Position numbers and translations under genes: made by a program. The notes beneath the pieces are model-generated. The model did not search any database, was not told the origin of the DNA, and saw nothing but the letters and a program-made list of their open reading frames with translations. Source: Wurfbainia villosa (taxonomy: Eukaryota; Streptophyta; Magnoliopsida; Zingiberales; Zingiberaceae). Taken from it: 64,000 nucleotides of DNA. Shown here piece by piece: positions 10,639 through 22,455 of the stretch; the stretch's first letter is position 1, and each line of letters starts with the position of its first letter. The stretch spans positions 26,112,314 through 26,176,313 of the forward strand of contig CM046001.1 in assembly GCA_025175895.1 (NCBI GenBank), in the 5' to 3' direction.

Positions 10639-12393
10639 TTGGTGGTTTCACCGAATCTTAGCGCCCCCGGCTCTGATCTTGAACTTGAATCTCGTCCTAA
10701 CCCAAGTCATCCTATCGACCAAGTGATAGATGACTCTAACCCAAGTCAAACTAGAACTCACCCAAGTCATCCTATCGACCAAGTGATAGATGACCCTAAC
10801 CCGAGTCACACTAAGACTCAAACAAATCATCCTATCAATCAAGTTATAGGTGATCCAAATTTAGGGGTTCGAACTAGAGCTTCATATCGAAACCTTAGTC
10901 AAATCTCGTTAATTTCCAAAATCGAACCCAAAACTATTGAACAAGCACTTCTTGATCCCGACTGGATTATTGCTATGCAAGAAGAGCTAGCTCAATTCAC
11001 TAGAAATGAAGTCTGGGAATTAGTACCACCACCTAAAGAAAAATCAATTATTGGAACAAGGTGGGTATTTCGAAATAAACTTGATGATAAAGGTGAAGTA
11101 GTTAGAAATAAAGCTAGGTTAGTCGCAAAAGGGTTTAGTCAAGTCGAAGGTTTAGATTACGATGAGACCTATGCCCCGTAGCTGACTAGAGTCCATCCGA
11201 ATGTTGTTAGCATATGCTGCACATCGAGGTTTTAAATTGTTTCAAATGGATGTCAAGTCAGCATTTTTGAATGGATACATTAAGGAAGAAGTTTACGCTA
11301 CCAACCTCCGGATTCAAAATCTAGATAAACCCGACCATGTCCTTAGACTTAAGAAAGCCCTATATGGACTCAAACAAGCCCCAAGAGCTTGATGCGAAAG
11401 GCTTCGATCTATCTTAAGTCCAAAGGATTCAACCAAGGTTTAGTCGACCCAACCTTATTCGTTAAAACCGTAGGAAAAGAAATCTTTATAGCCCAAATCT
11501 ATGTAGATGATATAATTTTTGGAACTACCAACTCGATCCTACTAAACGAATTCTTCTCTATTATGGAATGTTAATTTGAAATTAATTTAGTAGTAGATTT
11601 AAGTTTTTCTTAGGTTTACAAATTAAACAAACTAAAGATGGAATATATTTACATCAACAAAAATATACTAAGGACTTAATAAATCGATTTGGAATGCAAG
11701 ATGCTAAAATAATCAATACACCTATGGCAACTAATGTTAATATAAACGAAGATGTAGAAGGAAAACCCGTTGACCTAAAATACTATAGGAGCGCAATAGG
11801 AAGTCTCCTATACTTAACCGCGAGCCGAATTCGACATTTTATTCGCGTAAGTATGTATGCGCAAGGTTACAAACCTGTGCGCTAAGGAGTCTCACCTAAC
11901 CCTAGTCAAGCGTATCCTTAGATATCTAAAGGGCACGCTAAACGTAGGTATTTGGTACCCTAGATCTACCGAGTTTAATCTAATCGGCTACTCCGACTCG
12001 ACTATGCCAGGTAGTAAACTCGATAGAAAGAGCACGCAGTGGTTGTTGTCAAATCCTCTCGAGTCTAGTAAGTGCGAGGGAAGCGATTGCGTTGCCTTAT
12101 CTACCACCGGCCGAATACGCTGCGATGGGTGAGTGTGTCTCTCAGGCTCGTGGATGAAGCACACTCTCCAAGACTTTAGCTTAATCTTTAACAACATTAA
12201 AACCTACATAGATAACATTAGTTCAATTAACTTAACTAAAAATCCAATATGTCATTCTAGGACAAAACATATAGAAGTTAAACACCACTTCATTAGGGAA
12301 CATGTAACTAATGGAACTATACAACTAGAGTATGTTGAGTCCAAATCAAACCTAGCGGACATCTTCACCAAACCACTACCCGGTTTAATTTAG
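10639..12393 (+). pseudogene. Copia reverse transcriptase and RNase H, broken into several frames (composite I)
   Basis: 10639-11181 is the pre-RT linker and RT N-terminus: two direct repeats of PSHPIDQVIDD, then WVFRNKLDDKGEVVRNKARLVAKG. After a frameshift, 11201-11392 carries FQMDVKSAFLNGYI with the first catalytic Asp and ends ALYGLKQAPRA. 11389-11574 carries the YVDD active-site motif. 11694-11885 has YYRSAIGSLLYLTAS. 11857-12132 contains the RNase H entry motif GYSDS with damage right after it. 12133-12393 ends with HIEVKHHF and NLADIFTKPL, the usual copia C-terminus. At least five breaks are present. No integrase is found between gag and this region. The motifs are those of the Sirevirus lineage. 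Confidence 0.9.
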
Positions 12394-13205
12394 TTTATTA
12401 AGACGAAAGTTAGGTATGTGCGTAATAGAGTAGGATTTAAATTTTTCTATATATGTACTCTACTTTTGCTTCTTTATGAAATTAGCCTAAGTCTTACCTT
12501 AGAAATCATATACCTATAGATTTAAGGAGCCAACACATCTCACAACACATAGGACTAATGTGTTTGTGTACTTAGCCACGTAGACGGGCGTGAGATGTTA
12601 GATTCAGTGCATCGACATGAACCATGGAGTATAATTATTTAAAATTAATCAACTCCTTCAAGACTTATTGATCATTCTATATCAATCAAGTCCAACCGGA
12701 GTTGTACATTTTAGATGAACATATTTTCAAGCTTATTATTATTTTAAAAAAAATATATTTATATTGGGAACTTGCTTGGACTTACAAACCCTAAAATATA
12801 TTTACAAACTTTTTGAGTTAAGGCAAAAGGGGGAGAAAGTCACAAAAGTAAGGAAGAAAGTAAACAAAATTATTACCTTTTATATTAAGTAATTCCGTTT
12901 ACTTAAGCAACTATTAAGGGGGAGTAAAAATTATTTTTCAAGAACTCACCTTCGGTCAAGGGGGAGGTTACCTCAAAGGGGAGAACTTGAAACAATAATA
13001 TTTCTCACTCATGCTTAATCTTTATGCTAGCTCATTCATACTTAATCTTTATGCTAGCTCATTCATGCTTAATCATTATGCTAGCTCATTCATATTTAAT
13101 CTTTATGCTAGCTCATTCATGCTTAATCATTATGCTAGCTTACTGTTATGCTTAATTTTTCCTTAACTTTTGTGTCGGTTTGCCATGAATCAAAAAGGGG
13201 GAGAT
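12394..13205 (+). other. 3' non-coding region with multiple polypurine tracts (composite I)
   Basis: Purine tracts of the AAGGGGGAG type occur at about 12824-12836, 12916-12924, 12957-12966, 12973-12982 and, next to the LTR, 13191-13205. The last primes plus-strand synthesis. Repeated tracts upstream of the 3' LTR are a known Sirevirus hallmark. Confidence 0.75.
13010..13145. repeat. 27-bp tandem array in the 3' non-coding region
   Basis: About five units of GCTAGCTCATTCATGCTTAA plus TC(T/A)TTAT occur, immediately before the final purine tract. They are too short and spacer-free to be a CRISPR. Confidence 0.85.
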
Positions 13206-14563
13206 TGTTGGTGCAGTGGGCACCAAAGTCGAACCGGTATTTTGATTATGGCAAAAGGCTCAATAGTTAAGGGTATATTTGTTATCTTACGAGCTCAATT
13301 AAGTGTGCAGAAATGCTAAAGTTGAGCGGAAGGTCTGCGACACCCGGTGGGAACCGAGGTGGTCGGGCAACGCCAGGGACTTGGAGGAAGCCGAGGTACT
13401 GGGTGAAGACCGGAAGCGAGGCTACAAGGTAAGCTCGTGTGAAAGCCGAAGCAAGGTCGTTAGCGTAGATCCGACCCAATACCTCCAATGGAAGGTCTAG
13501 GTCGAGATCGATGGTTAGAACCATCGTACTTTATATTTTAAGCTAACTTTCAAAACCCTTTGACTGATCACCACTCAGTCAAGTTCCACCTCGAGAAGAG
13601 CTCGAATTTCAAGGGGGTGAATTTGGACTTGACTCGTGTTTTGGTACAAAGGGTGATGTGGCATCAAGGTGGACATCCAAACCATCACCAAGCTTCCTTG
13701 TGGTGGACGCCAAAAATAAGGTGATGTGGCACAAGATGGTTGGCTCCCATGATGTGGCACAGTTGAATGGCTCCAACAAGTTGGCGCCCAAGGAGGTTGG
13801 AGGTGGCACAAGGTGGTTGGATGAAACACCTCATCCTCAAGTTGGCGCCCAAGGAGGTTGGAGGTGGCACAAGGTGGTTGGATGAAACACCTCATCCTTG
13901 AGTTGGCGCACAAGAAGGTTGGAGGTGGCACAAGGTGGTTGGATGAAACACCTCATCCTTGAGTTGGCGCACAAGAAGGTTGGAGGTGGCACAAGGTGGT
14001 TGGATGAAACACCTCATCCTTGAGTTGGGATAAGAACCTCACCTTGGACACTACCTATGTCTAAATTCATAGATCAATATCCATAAATAGACATGTTCAA
14101 GCCAAGCAAAACACAAGAATTCAAGAGCTCTCAACACGCCGTCGTAACGCCGCTACTACTACTCACATTTGCTACGACGAAGTGTCGCCGACAACGAAAG
14201 CTACATCTTCTACTTATAAGAGTTGTCGGTATATTTATTTAAGTTCTACTTCTTTAAATTGTCTTTGTGCTTTAATCGTAACAAGGAAAGGGGGAGTGTC
14301 CCTTTGCCTTGATTTCTTTTTGTAATCGTTGCTCCTACTTCCAACGAAGAGGAGTGGTTTTAGTGAATTGCCCTCCGTACGTGATCAAGGATCACTAGGG
14401 CCGTGGATTAGCAATCGAAAGATTGTGAACCACGTAAAAATATCTTGTCTACTTTATATTTCCGCTGTGCATTCTCTACTTGCTTTTTACTTATTGCAAA
14501 AGTTTTTAACGACACCGTATCGCTATTCACCCCCCCCCCTCTAGCGACACTTTCGATCCAACA
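13206..14563 (+). repeat. Full Sirevirus LTR inside composite I (1358 bp)
   Basis: It is bounded by TGTTGG and ...CCAACA, preceded by a polypurine tract and followed two bases later by an iMet primer site. It is thus simultaneously placed like a 3' LTR (for the RT on its left) and a 5' LTR (for the primer site on its right). The 61-bp array lies at 13780-14030, and a C10 run before the end is part of the family's ...CACCCCCCCTCTAGC tail. Confidence 0.85.
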
Positions 14564-14801
14564 ATTGGTATCAGAGCCATGGTCCATGTCAAGCCATGAA
14601 CCTCGAACGAAGGAAGTTGAGCTCCCACGTCCGGATCAAGAGAACCAGACATCAGGAAGGAAGTCTAGTTGGGTCGGGGGGACCGAACAACTGGCAGGAA
14701 GTCCTGGTGGGTTGAAGATCGGACATCAAGCAGAGAAAATCCTTCGAGGAGGGATAGGCTTGAGGGGGGGCCCAATGTGGTCCTTCGTTTGAGGGGGGGA
14801 T
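14564..14801 (+). other. Short internal body with primer site and polypurine tract (TRIM-like)
   Basis: TGGTATCAGAGCC at 14566-14578 is an iMet primer site. GAGGGGGGGAT ends at 14801 and abuts the next LTR. Only about 210 bp separate them and no protein frame is credible, the layout of a terminal-repeat retrotransposon in miniature. Confidence 0.65.
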
Positions 14802-14999
14802 TGTTGGGAGTATGGGGAATACAATCAAAGTCCCACATTGGTAAGACATGGAAAAGATCATGTGCTTATAAGAAAAAAGATATCTCCATTGGCATGAGGC
14901 CTTTTGGGTAAAGCCCAAAAATAAAACCATGAGGGCTTAGACCCAAAGTGGACAATATCATGCCATTGTGGAGATATGTGGAGCTTATAAGCACTAACA
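14802..14999 (+). repeat. 198-bp TRIM-like LTR, right end of composite I
   Basis: It starts TGTTGGGAGTATGGGG, contains AAAGTCCCACATTGG and ends ...GCTTATAAGCACTAACA, directly before the GATAC duplication. It is unrelated to the Sirevirus LTR apart from the first six and last four bases. Confidence 0.7.
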
Positions 15000-15004
15000 G
15001 ATAC

Positions 15005-16086
15005 TATCATCATCATACAATTCATGCACTAAGATCAACGATCTACCTGACCAAGGAAGGAATTACCCACATGATATGTTAATCATACTAATCGTCATCG
15101 TCTTCACGTATCTATCTCAAATCCAGGTCATGTAAATACAACATACATAAACAAATGCCAACGTAATCAAACTGTAGGAATAGAAATCTAATCCAACCTA
15201 TGTTTTTGGCTGATTAACTATAGTATGCAAGGGTAGTCCATACACTTCCGTACTAATCACTAACTATTGATTAACTCTGCATGACTAAATCCAATCCATA
15301 AACTATTGTGTTGCCACAACACAGTTCACTACCAAAACATAACTAAATCAAAGCTTACCTAGTCTAATACAATCAACCACAGCTTATCCAAAGTCCACAT
15401 CCATTGCCAATCTCTACCATTTTATAGGTTTATCACTTCACAATCACCTGTCATCACAAGATTTGTAAATTTACCTCTTCAACCTATAAATCTCCATTTC
15501 CTGAAATCACAGTAGCCTCTTAATCCAATCACAGAGTATCAACTCCAAATCAATAACCAAATTGGAAGCAAACCCTCCCAACTCTGCTCATCACCTAAAG
15601 ATTGAAGGATAACCTATGGAACCCAAGTGGCCAGCAGCAAGCCTTGAAACATTATATGAGAAAATCACTGGCAAAGTTACTAGCAACAGTAAAGCAAAGC
15701 TTACCTTGATTCCCTTCGATCTTGCTGTGGAGTCACCAACAGAAACATCGACTAAGAGATGATTGTGAATCTACCCAAAAACCTCGGATCCGACTATCGA
15801 CTGTAGACATATCGATCACCACTACAGAAAACTACTGAAGTCGCGTGATCTGGGAGCAGGGGAAAAGAGCTTACGATGACGAGGAAGGAACATAAATTTG
15901 CGACAATGAAGGGAGGAGAAGGCACTGACCGTAGTGGCTAGTGCGACTAACCGCAGTGGTGGGGGCAATGGCCATGGAGAAGCGGGAAGACGACCAGCGT
16001 GATGCACGATCCGGAGAGACCCGAAGTGGCAAGTGATGGCAGCTCAAGTTTGCAGCGAGACCCACGATGCGAGGCAATCACTTGTT
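15005..16086 (-). repeat. Tekay/Del-like LTR fragment, right half
   Basis: It is a direct continuation of 6383-7459 and aligns to 26308-27360 of element O. Similarity stops abruptly at about 16086, where a different LTR-like segment starts. Same orientation as O, so it may be the other LTR of O or a separate copy. Confidence 0.75.
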
Positions 16087-17419
16087 TGGTTTCCTCGGCA
16101 CCACGACGAGTGTGTGTTCGAATATATTTCGTAAACATGCAAACAGCGGAAGTAATAAAAGCAATATATCTAATTTATTATAACACACACATCACACACA
16201 TGCAAGATACAACATATGTAGATATAATCTCTATTTAAAATTTTGCAATAAAAGAAACTTATACTAGGTACACCTGACGGATCACGTGTAGCGGGAATGA
16301 CATCAACCGTAGCGACCCTCGCAAGAATCGCCTCTATCCATATCCATGCCGAGTATCGTCGAGATAGCTTCACAAAGCCATGAGCCTCATCTTCACAAAA
16401 GTCACTAGCCTCGAGTCGAAGACGATGTGATCCGAGAGACGATCACAATCCGAAATAAATTCGGATCCCAAAAATAAGTTTCACAAACTCGCTTGTCGGA
16501 AGAGGGTTTCGTCAACCGTTTGACGAAAACTTAACCCTCCACCTATGAGGATTGCTGGAGATCCAATCCCTTGAAAGTAGACCGCTGTCGAAGCACAAAA
16601 CACTGACCAAACAACCTCTCCACATGAAGGAGATCAAGCTGTCCAAAACTGGACAGCTTGTTGTGGAAGAAGAAGGGGCCGACCAAAGGCTTGGCTGGTT
16701 ACTCCTTGGTCACCGGCGGCCAAGGGAGGTAGACCGGTGGCTGAGGGTGGCCCAAGGGATGCCGACGGCTAGTGGATGGCTGGCGGCGAGGAGAGGCAAC
16801 AGCTCCAATGGGCGGCGGTGGCACAAAGTTGGGCGACAACCACCTTGGCTTAGGCTGCAAGAAGGAGGAGAAAGAGGAAAGGAGGCTAGGGTTTCCAAAA
16901 CCCTTGAACCAATTAATTCTTCTCCAAAACCCCTTAAGCCATGTTTTTATAGAGAACACATTCTCCTAACGATTATTGGTTCATAACCAAAATCCGTTAA
17001 CCCGTTCCAATAACTTAAGTTAAAATAAACCAAACCGTGTTGGTCTATTTTAAGTTTAAACGAGCAGAATCAACTTTGGTTCATTCATTTTAAACAAACC
17101 CAACCACTTTGGTTTATTTTCCACCATTGGATTAGAACCAAACCAATTTGGTTCATCCATCATGTCTTCATAAGAATCGGCTCATCCAAACTTCCAATGC
17201 GACTAAATCCATTTCATACTCACTCTTTGTTTGGCCCAACCAAACCTAGTCTCTCTCGATATGAGAATCCTATTCTCAAACTCGTTTTAAATCCTTTGGA
17301 TTACGCTCGTTGTGTATGTGACTAAATAGGTTCCCGATTTATGTTGGCCATGTATAATTAACCATTAATTATAGAATGATCATGAGTAGCACCTAGTAGT
17401 ACATCATGATCCCCAATTA
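16087..17419 (-). repeat. LTR-like segment J, family not identified
   Basis: No gene is credible. The layout resembles the Angela-like LTR read on minus: a GCCGGC-rich block (about 16670-16860), a TATA-like TTTTTATAGAGA at 16945, then AT-rich ATTAATTA sequence near 17360. Direct similarity to G or E is weak. The open frames at 16552-16986 and 16699-16959 overlap on opposite strands in the GC-rich block and are not supported. Confidence 0.45.
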
Positions 17420-18306
17420 ATCAAAAAATCAACGGTTGACTCCAGTGAAGGTCGATGCTTCGCTTCTCACTTCGCCTCGGATGCTTGTGCAAGGCAATCC
17501 AATCATACGTCCCCGGATTAAAAAAAATAATCCAAACAAAGATGAATTTCCCAAGCAACCGATCCATCATCGTGCTTCTAGATTTGAGTCGTCGTTTCAA
17601 CAAACTTGTTGTTCAAACAACCTAACTCTTATCCTCGATTAGCCACAGAATAGATGATGTACGGAACATCGGTTTTTGTGTTTATCATCAGGGTCCAAGT
17701 AAATTAACCACATGCATAATACAAAAGAACTAAATCAAAACAAACAAGATTATACCTCTTGTTTACCTCTTGATCTTCTATTGTATGACCTATCCTCCTC
17801 TTGAACATTGTGTGGGCAATGATCCTCCAAACGTTGAAGCCTCCTAGATTGCGTTCTTCCCTTCCTTGCTCACTCCGAACAAAGGGAAGAAAACCAACAC
17901 ACTTCTTTTCCTATCTAGTGTCGGCCACCAAGCTACCTAGATTTGTTGTTTCCGCCGGCCAAGGTGAGGAAGAGATGAGAGGTGGGCGTCGGCCAAGAGG
18001 TGTGCTCTTGTTGCCGCCGACCAATGGAGAAAGAGAGGAGGAAGAACCGCCGGCCAATGGAGAAGCTATCTAGGTTTCCGTCGCCCAAGAGGAGAAGCAA
18101 ACCCTAGCCACCTCCAACACCATCCTTTGCTTGCCACCCAATCCTTGGAAGCAAACCCTAATCTCCAAAGATTATTATTGCCGCCCAAGCCTTCTCTACT
18201 CCTTATATATATTTCGCCCAAGCCTCCTTTTAATCGTGTCCGTTGGATCTAGGCTTCATGAGGGTTTTAATAGGCTACAATAGGGACCATGAAGAGGAGT
18301 TGGATC
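17420..18306 (-). repeat. Angela-like LTR fragment K
   Basis: It aligns to 2815-3900 of LTR G through GTCCCCGGATTAAAAAAAAT, the AACAAACTTGTTGTTCAA stretch and the GCCGGCCAA block. It stops at GGAGTTGGATC, in mid-LTR, where LTR L begins. Confidence 0.8.
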
Positions 18307-19290
18307 TGTTAGTGAAAGCCCTAGAGCCGATCATGTGATGATTGTTGTTTGGACTTGTTGTATCATATTCCTCTATATATCTATAAAGGCATTGCTTTAT
18401 TGTTATTATACTTACTTGTATTGGTGCCAAATAACTAAGTATAATAGCGTCCTTGAGTAGAAGGTTCTTATCTATATCAATCGATTGGTTGAATCGATAA
18501 TGAGATGATATAGAGAATACTATTCTTAATCATTCCTAGTCAAGTATTAATATTCAGGGACAATGTTAATGTGAAGAGACTAGCATGTAGGTCAACTCGA
18601 TGACTTGATCTTGCAAGTCATGAATATGAGATATCAAGTTGACACATGGGTATGCATTGGAGAATGTATACTGAATTACCCACCATGAGAAAGTATCATG
18701 GATCATTATATGAGTGTCATATACTTTCTCATGTGACTATCAGTATGACTATTAGTCCTTGGACCTGAAGTCACCATGGTTCCTTACATAAGGAGTTGGA
18801 TACTTTGGCTTCGTCAAACGTCACCCGTAAATGGGTGGACTATAAAGGCGATTACTGGGTATGTAACAAATTATGCAGAGGGATGTGAGTGATGTAGATG
18901 AGATCTATCTCTCCTATATGACGAGAGTGATATCATGATTCTTGATAGAGTGGACCACAAAATGCATGGCCATGCCCAAATGAGTCAATATAAGATATTG
19001 AGCTCATTTGATTAGAGTGAGTCTACTTGGAGTTCAACATATATATTGTTTAGAGCATGACACGGTCTTTGCCTCAATTGATCAATCTAGATGTCAAGGA
19101 TAGAGGGACATTGTAACATATTGTGAGAGTCACAATTAGTAGTCATAAAGATGATGTTGGATCTCAACATTTTTGTAACTTGGGTAGCAATGATGTGTTG
19201 CTATATACTGCTCATTGCTTATGGTTCTAAATCTATTTAGGAGCATTGTCAACGTTACAAGAACCTATAGGGTCACACACAAAGGGCAAT
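18307..19290 (+). repeat. LTR-like segment L, plus orientation
   Basis: It begins TGTTAGTGAAAGCCCTAGAG at the exact border with K and runs about 0.98 kb without coding capacity to AACCTATAGGGTCACACAC, a stretch familiar from the 3' end of some plant copia LTRs. It then meets Athila gag sequence. The 3' end appears truncated because no CA terminus plus primer site follows. Confidence 0.55.
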
Positions 19291-19475
19291 TAGATGAAGA
19301 ACCTAAATCCACTAGCGCTAGGAGCTGCGTAATCCCGCAGAGGTCGACAACCTATGTTCACTTCAGATGCGACTTGATCTTCCATCCTTCGCAGCTCTGC
19401 TTTCCGGCGATGAAAGGTCCATTCGATTTCTACATCGATCGGAATCAGGCCTCCTGATCCTAAGCGTCTAAGCAT
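19290..19475 (-). pseudogene. Athila-type gag N-terminus (fragment M)
   Basis: The 61-codon minus frame (MLRRLGSGGLIPIDVEIE...) matches the first 61 residues of the D gag at 46511-46693 nearly residue for residue, including MEDQ.ASEVN and RPLRDYAAPSA.GF. The rest of gag is missing, cut by LTR L at about 19290. Confidence 0.85.
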
Positions 19476-19718
19476 ACGAAGAACCGAGCTGCAAAAATTA
19501 GGAGTGTTACCCTATTCTAAGGGAAGAAAACAAAACAATCTAGCTAAAGAAAATCTAAGATGCAATAAGGAAATAGGAAACTACTGCTAAAAGTAAAAAC
19601 TAAATCTAAATATGTAAAATATAGAACTAAAGCAAATGAAGCAAAATAAAAAGAAAATAAATCTAATCCTAAATCCAATCCAATTTACCACTGTTCGATT
19701 TGATATCGAATCGATCAG

Positions 19719-19736
19719 TCCCCGACAACGGTGCCA
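19719..19736 (-). promoter_or_regulatory. Primer binding site, tRNA-Asp (fragment M)
   Basis: The minus-strand reading differs at two positions from a perfect complement of the tRNA-Asp 3' end; both are C/T transitions. tRNA-Asp priming is typical for Athila. It is preceded by TG and a T run, exactly as in D at 46245. Confidence 0.8.
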
Positions 19737-19742
19737 AAAACA

Positions 19743-21017
19743 TGATGCACATGAACGCGACCTCAAATCTTGCGACAAAGACTGTCGAGGATTCAAAGCG
19801 TGCGCTCGCGCTCAACGCCCGCAAGTGCACAAATGTCGTCAAGTAAAAAAGATTATCAATCCCACAGGGACTGGGATTCGAATATCAATATATTTAGTGG
19901 TTGTAATTGTTCGGATGTAACTCTAAGAGGTTTCGATTAGTGAAGGTTGTCGGTGGACGTTACTCTATACGGTGTCACACGGAGGAGGAAGGGAGTGTGT
20001 CGAGGTTTTCAAAGGTGATTCTAGGACTTCGGTTTTGCTTGTGTATCCAAAAACAATGTTATCAATTGGTGTTGTCTAGACGTTTATCTATGGTTTTGTG
20101 AAAGGGACATCATACACTCTCCCGATGAGCCACTGCATCTACTAGGAGCTATCTCCGCCTACCAAGATAGGATAGACGGTACGAGGATGCCAAATCAATT
20201 CCTACGATGAACCATTTCCGATTCCGCCGCACCCTTCTACCCACAGTTATAGGATATTAGGTTTACCCCTAGGTTCATTGTATAAAATCCCCTAAATCTT
20301 AAATACGAGGGCTGTCACACCTCGTATCACGTAAGCACAGTAGATAGAAAACCAAACACGCATAGATATAGTAAAAACAACTACCAATTGTAAAATCAAA
20401 CTCAAAGGTAGAATTTAACATGAACCAACATTGTAATGTGCACACAAGCTACTCCCTAATCCTAGAATAGAAAGTACTACTCCATGTATATGAAGGAAGA
20501 ATCACAAAGCATGTTTATGTTCGAAAACATAAGGAATAAAACGCAGGAACAAAGGATTACAATGCTTTCGTGGTCTTCTCTTCGGCGTTGAAGTGCAAGG
20601 CGTGGACCTCCGGCGGCATTCCTCCTCCCCGTTGTGAGTTCCCGAAGCTTTTTAGGGCTTCGACGTGCCATCCTAGCCGTCGTGCCTCCCCCAGGGTTTG
20701 GGCAGAGCCATACTTATATAGAAATCACCTCGGACCGCTGCAAAATTCGAAAAAACCCTAGTCGTGCAAATCTGGCGGGCCACCACATGGCCGTGTGGAA
20801 ACACATGGCCAGGCCATGAGCGGCCCTGGGGTGGCTGATCTCAACCATTGGACATGGTCGTGTGTAGCCACATGCCCTGGTCGTGTCCCATTCTGCGTCT
20901 AGCTGCAAAATGTCCTTCTTTTGCTCCGAAAGTGCGCCTTTTTCTCCCAAAATGCTATCCTGCACACAAAAGTACAAAGAGTAGACCTCCGAACTAGAAA
21001 ATAAGAAATGCATGCAA
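19743..21017 (-). repeat. Athila-type LTR (fragment M), nearly complete
   Basis: The LTR end (TGATGCAC on plus) lies seven bases from the primer site. The body aligns to D's LTR as far as its position of about 44985; the first roughly 100 bp are missing at 21017, where Sirevirus LTR N begins. Confidence 0.8.
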
Positions 21018-22455
21018 AATAGAGTTCGGAACCTTAGGATTCCTACTCCATAGATTGAGCTCAACGAGCTCTAGTGATGCACTCACCACTAATAAAACTC
21101 CTTCTCGACAACACGTTGGAGGCGAAGAAACCTCGTATAAGTGTTTACAATAATAAATGAAATACAACAAGAAATACAAATGAAATACACAAAAACACAT
21201 AAAGAAAACTTTACAAATGCACTTTTGGATGGTTGCTTGTTTGGTTGCTTGAGCTGCACTTGGAGACCCTGAATTGCACCAGCAAATTGCCCCAAATTGC
21301 CCTAAGAAAACCATACCAAAATCCTTCTCCACGAGTTCCTTTTAAAGCGTCACCTTGGGCTAGATTCTGCCAAGCAATTGACTGAACAAGACCATCAGTC
21401 GACTGCTCCTATAGCCGTTTTGAGACAACGGCTTAATCCACATTGGATAAGTTCCATACTGACACCGACGATCGCCATAACTCAAAGAATGATCGCCAGG
21501 CTATACTGATCGACTAATCACCTACTCCGAGCTTTTCTCCCAGAATCCCCAACCAAAGTCGACTACCATCGATGGCAATGACCGCTTCGTCATCACGATC
21601 AAGCACGTTGGCCGATACCTGTGCTATTTCGTGATTCAACACCAATCGACTCGAGCAGCCTGACTAGCCATAATCCCAATGATCACGTAAGTCGACTCGG
21701 CTGCTAAGTGTCAAAACACTTGACCAGTCGACTGATAACCTCAACCATGAGGTTTAACCCCAAGTATGATGTCTTCATACTTGCTAGACCATCCTTAGCC
21801 TAGACCAAAGCCTTCTAGCCACCTCCGTCAGCCTCATGCCTATCGGATCCCTCCAAGTCATCTATGACTTGTTCATCCATACGCTAGCCTTCAGGTGGTT
21901 TCATTGGCTATTATCATGCTAAGTTAGTCTATACCTCCAAGGCATATTGGGCTTACGCTACCAAGACTACCGCTTGGACTTTATGCTGTCAACCATTGGA
22001 CTTATGCTGCCAAGACTCCCGCTTGGACTTTATGTTGGCAATATCACCCCATGGACTTTCCTTGCCAACCCATGTTGGACTTTCCATTTGCCAAGATTCA
22101 AGCTTGGACTTTCCTTGTCAACCCATGTTGGACTTTTCAATTGCTAAGACTCAAGCTTGGACTTTCCCTTGCCAAGACCCATGCTTGGACTTTCCATGCC
22201 AAGTACCCATGACTTGGACATTTCATGACAAGTACATGAGACTTGGACTTCTCCATCATATGGTCAACCCCATGTCAACCATATACTCAAACAATGGTCA
22301 AACCATCGTCAAACATCAAAATACCACTCGAGTTAAACTCAAGTCCGGTCAATCATGACCCGGGTCGATTGCACTAACAATCTCTCCAAAACATTGTCAA
22401 ACATCAAACCACTACTCGAGTCTAGTCATCGTGACCTGGGCTGATTGCACCAACA
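21018..22455 (-). repeat. Sirevirus-type LTR N, lacking its 3' end
   Basis: The right edge (22455) is the LTR start on minus, TGTTGGTGCAATCAGCCC. A second start-like copy lies 76 bp inside, at 22379. It contains TCAGTCGACTG motifs (21400-21730) and the GAGACAACGG hairpin (21425). The left side stops about 130 bp short of an LTR end, at the junction with M. Confidence 0.8.

Larger units (their letters stand above)
7460..14999 (+). mobile_element. Composite LTR element I: Sirevirus body with a TRIM-like right end
   Basis: The insert begins with a Sirevirus LTR start (TGTTGGTGCAGTGGG) and ends ...GCACTAACA. It is flanked by GATAC on both sides (7455-7459 and 15000-15004). The uninterrupted target is visible at 26298-26330 in element O, which proves the borders. 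Inside are a truncated 5' LTR, an inverted gag segment, a plus-strand RT/RNase H, a full Sirevirus LTR (13206-14563), a primer site, a short non-coding body and a 198-bp unrelated LTR. Two different LTR families therefore form the ends of one insertion. Confidence 0.8.

Noticed and set aside
13780..14030. Regular 61-bp repeats, possible CRISPR-like array
   Set aside because: Units are directly joined without unique spacers, inside an LTR of a plant genome.
16552..16986. 144-codon frame in segment J
   Set aside because: It lies in a GC-rich block with frames open on both strands; there are no domains and the context is an LTR.
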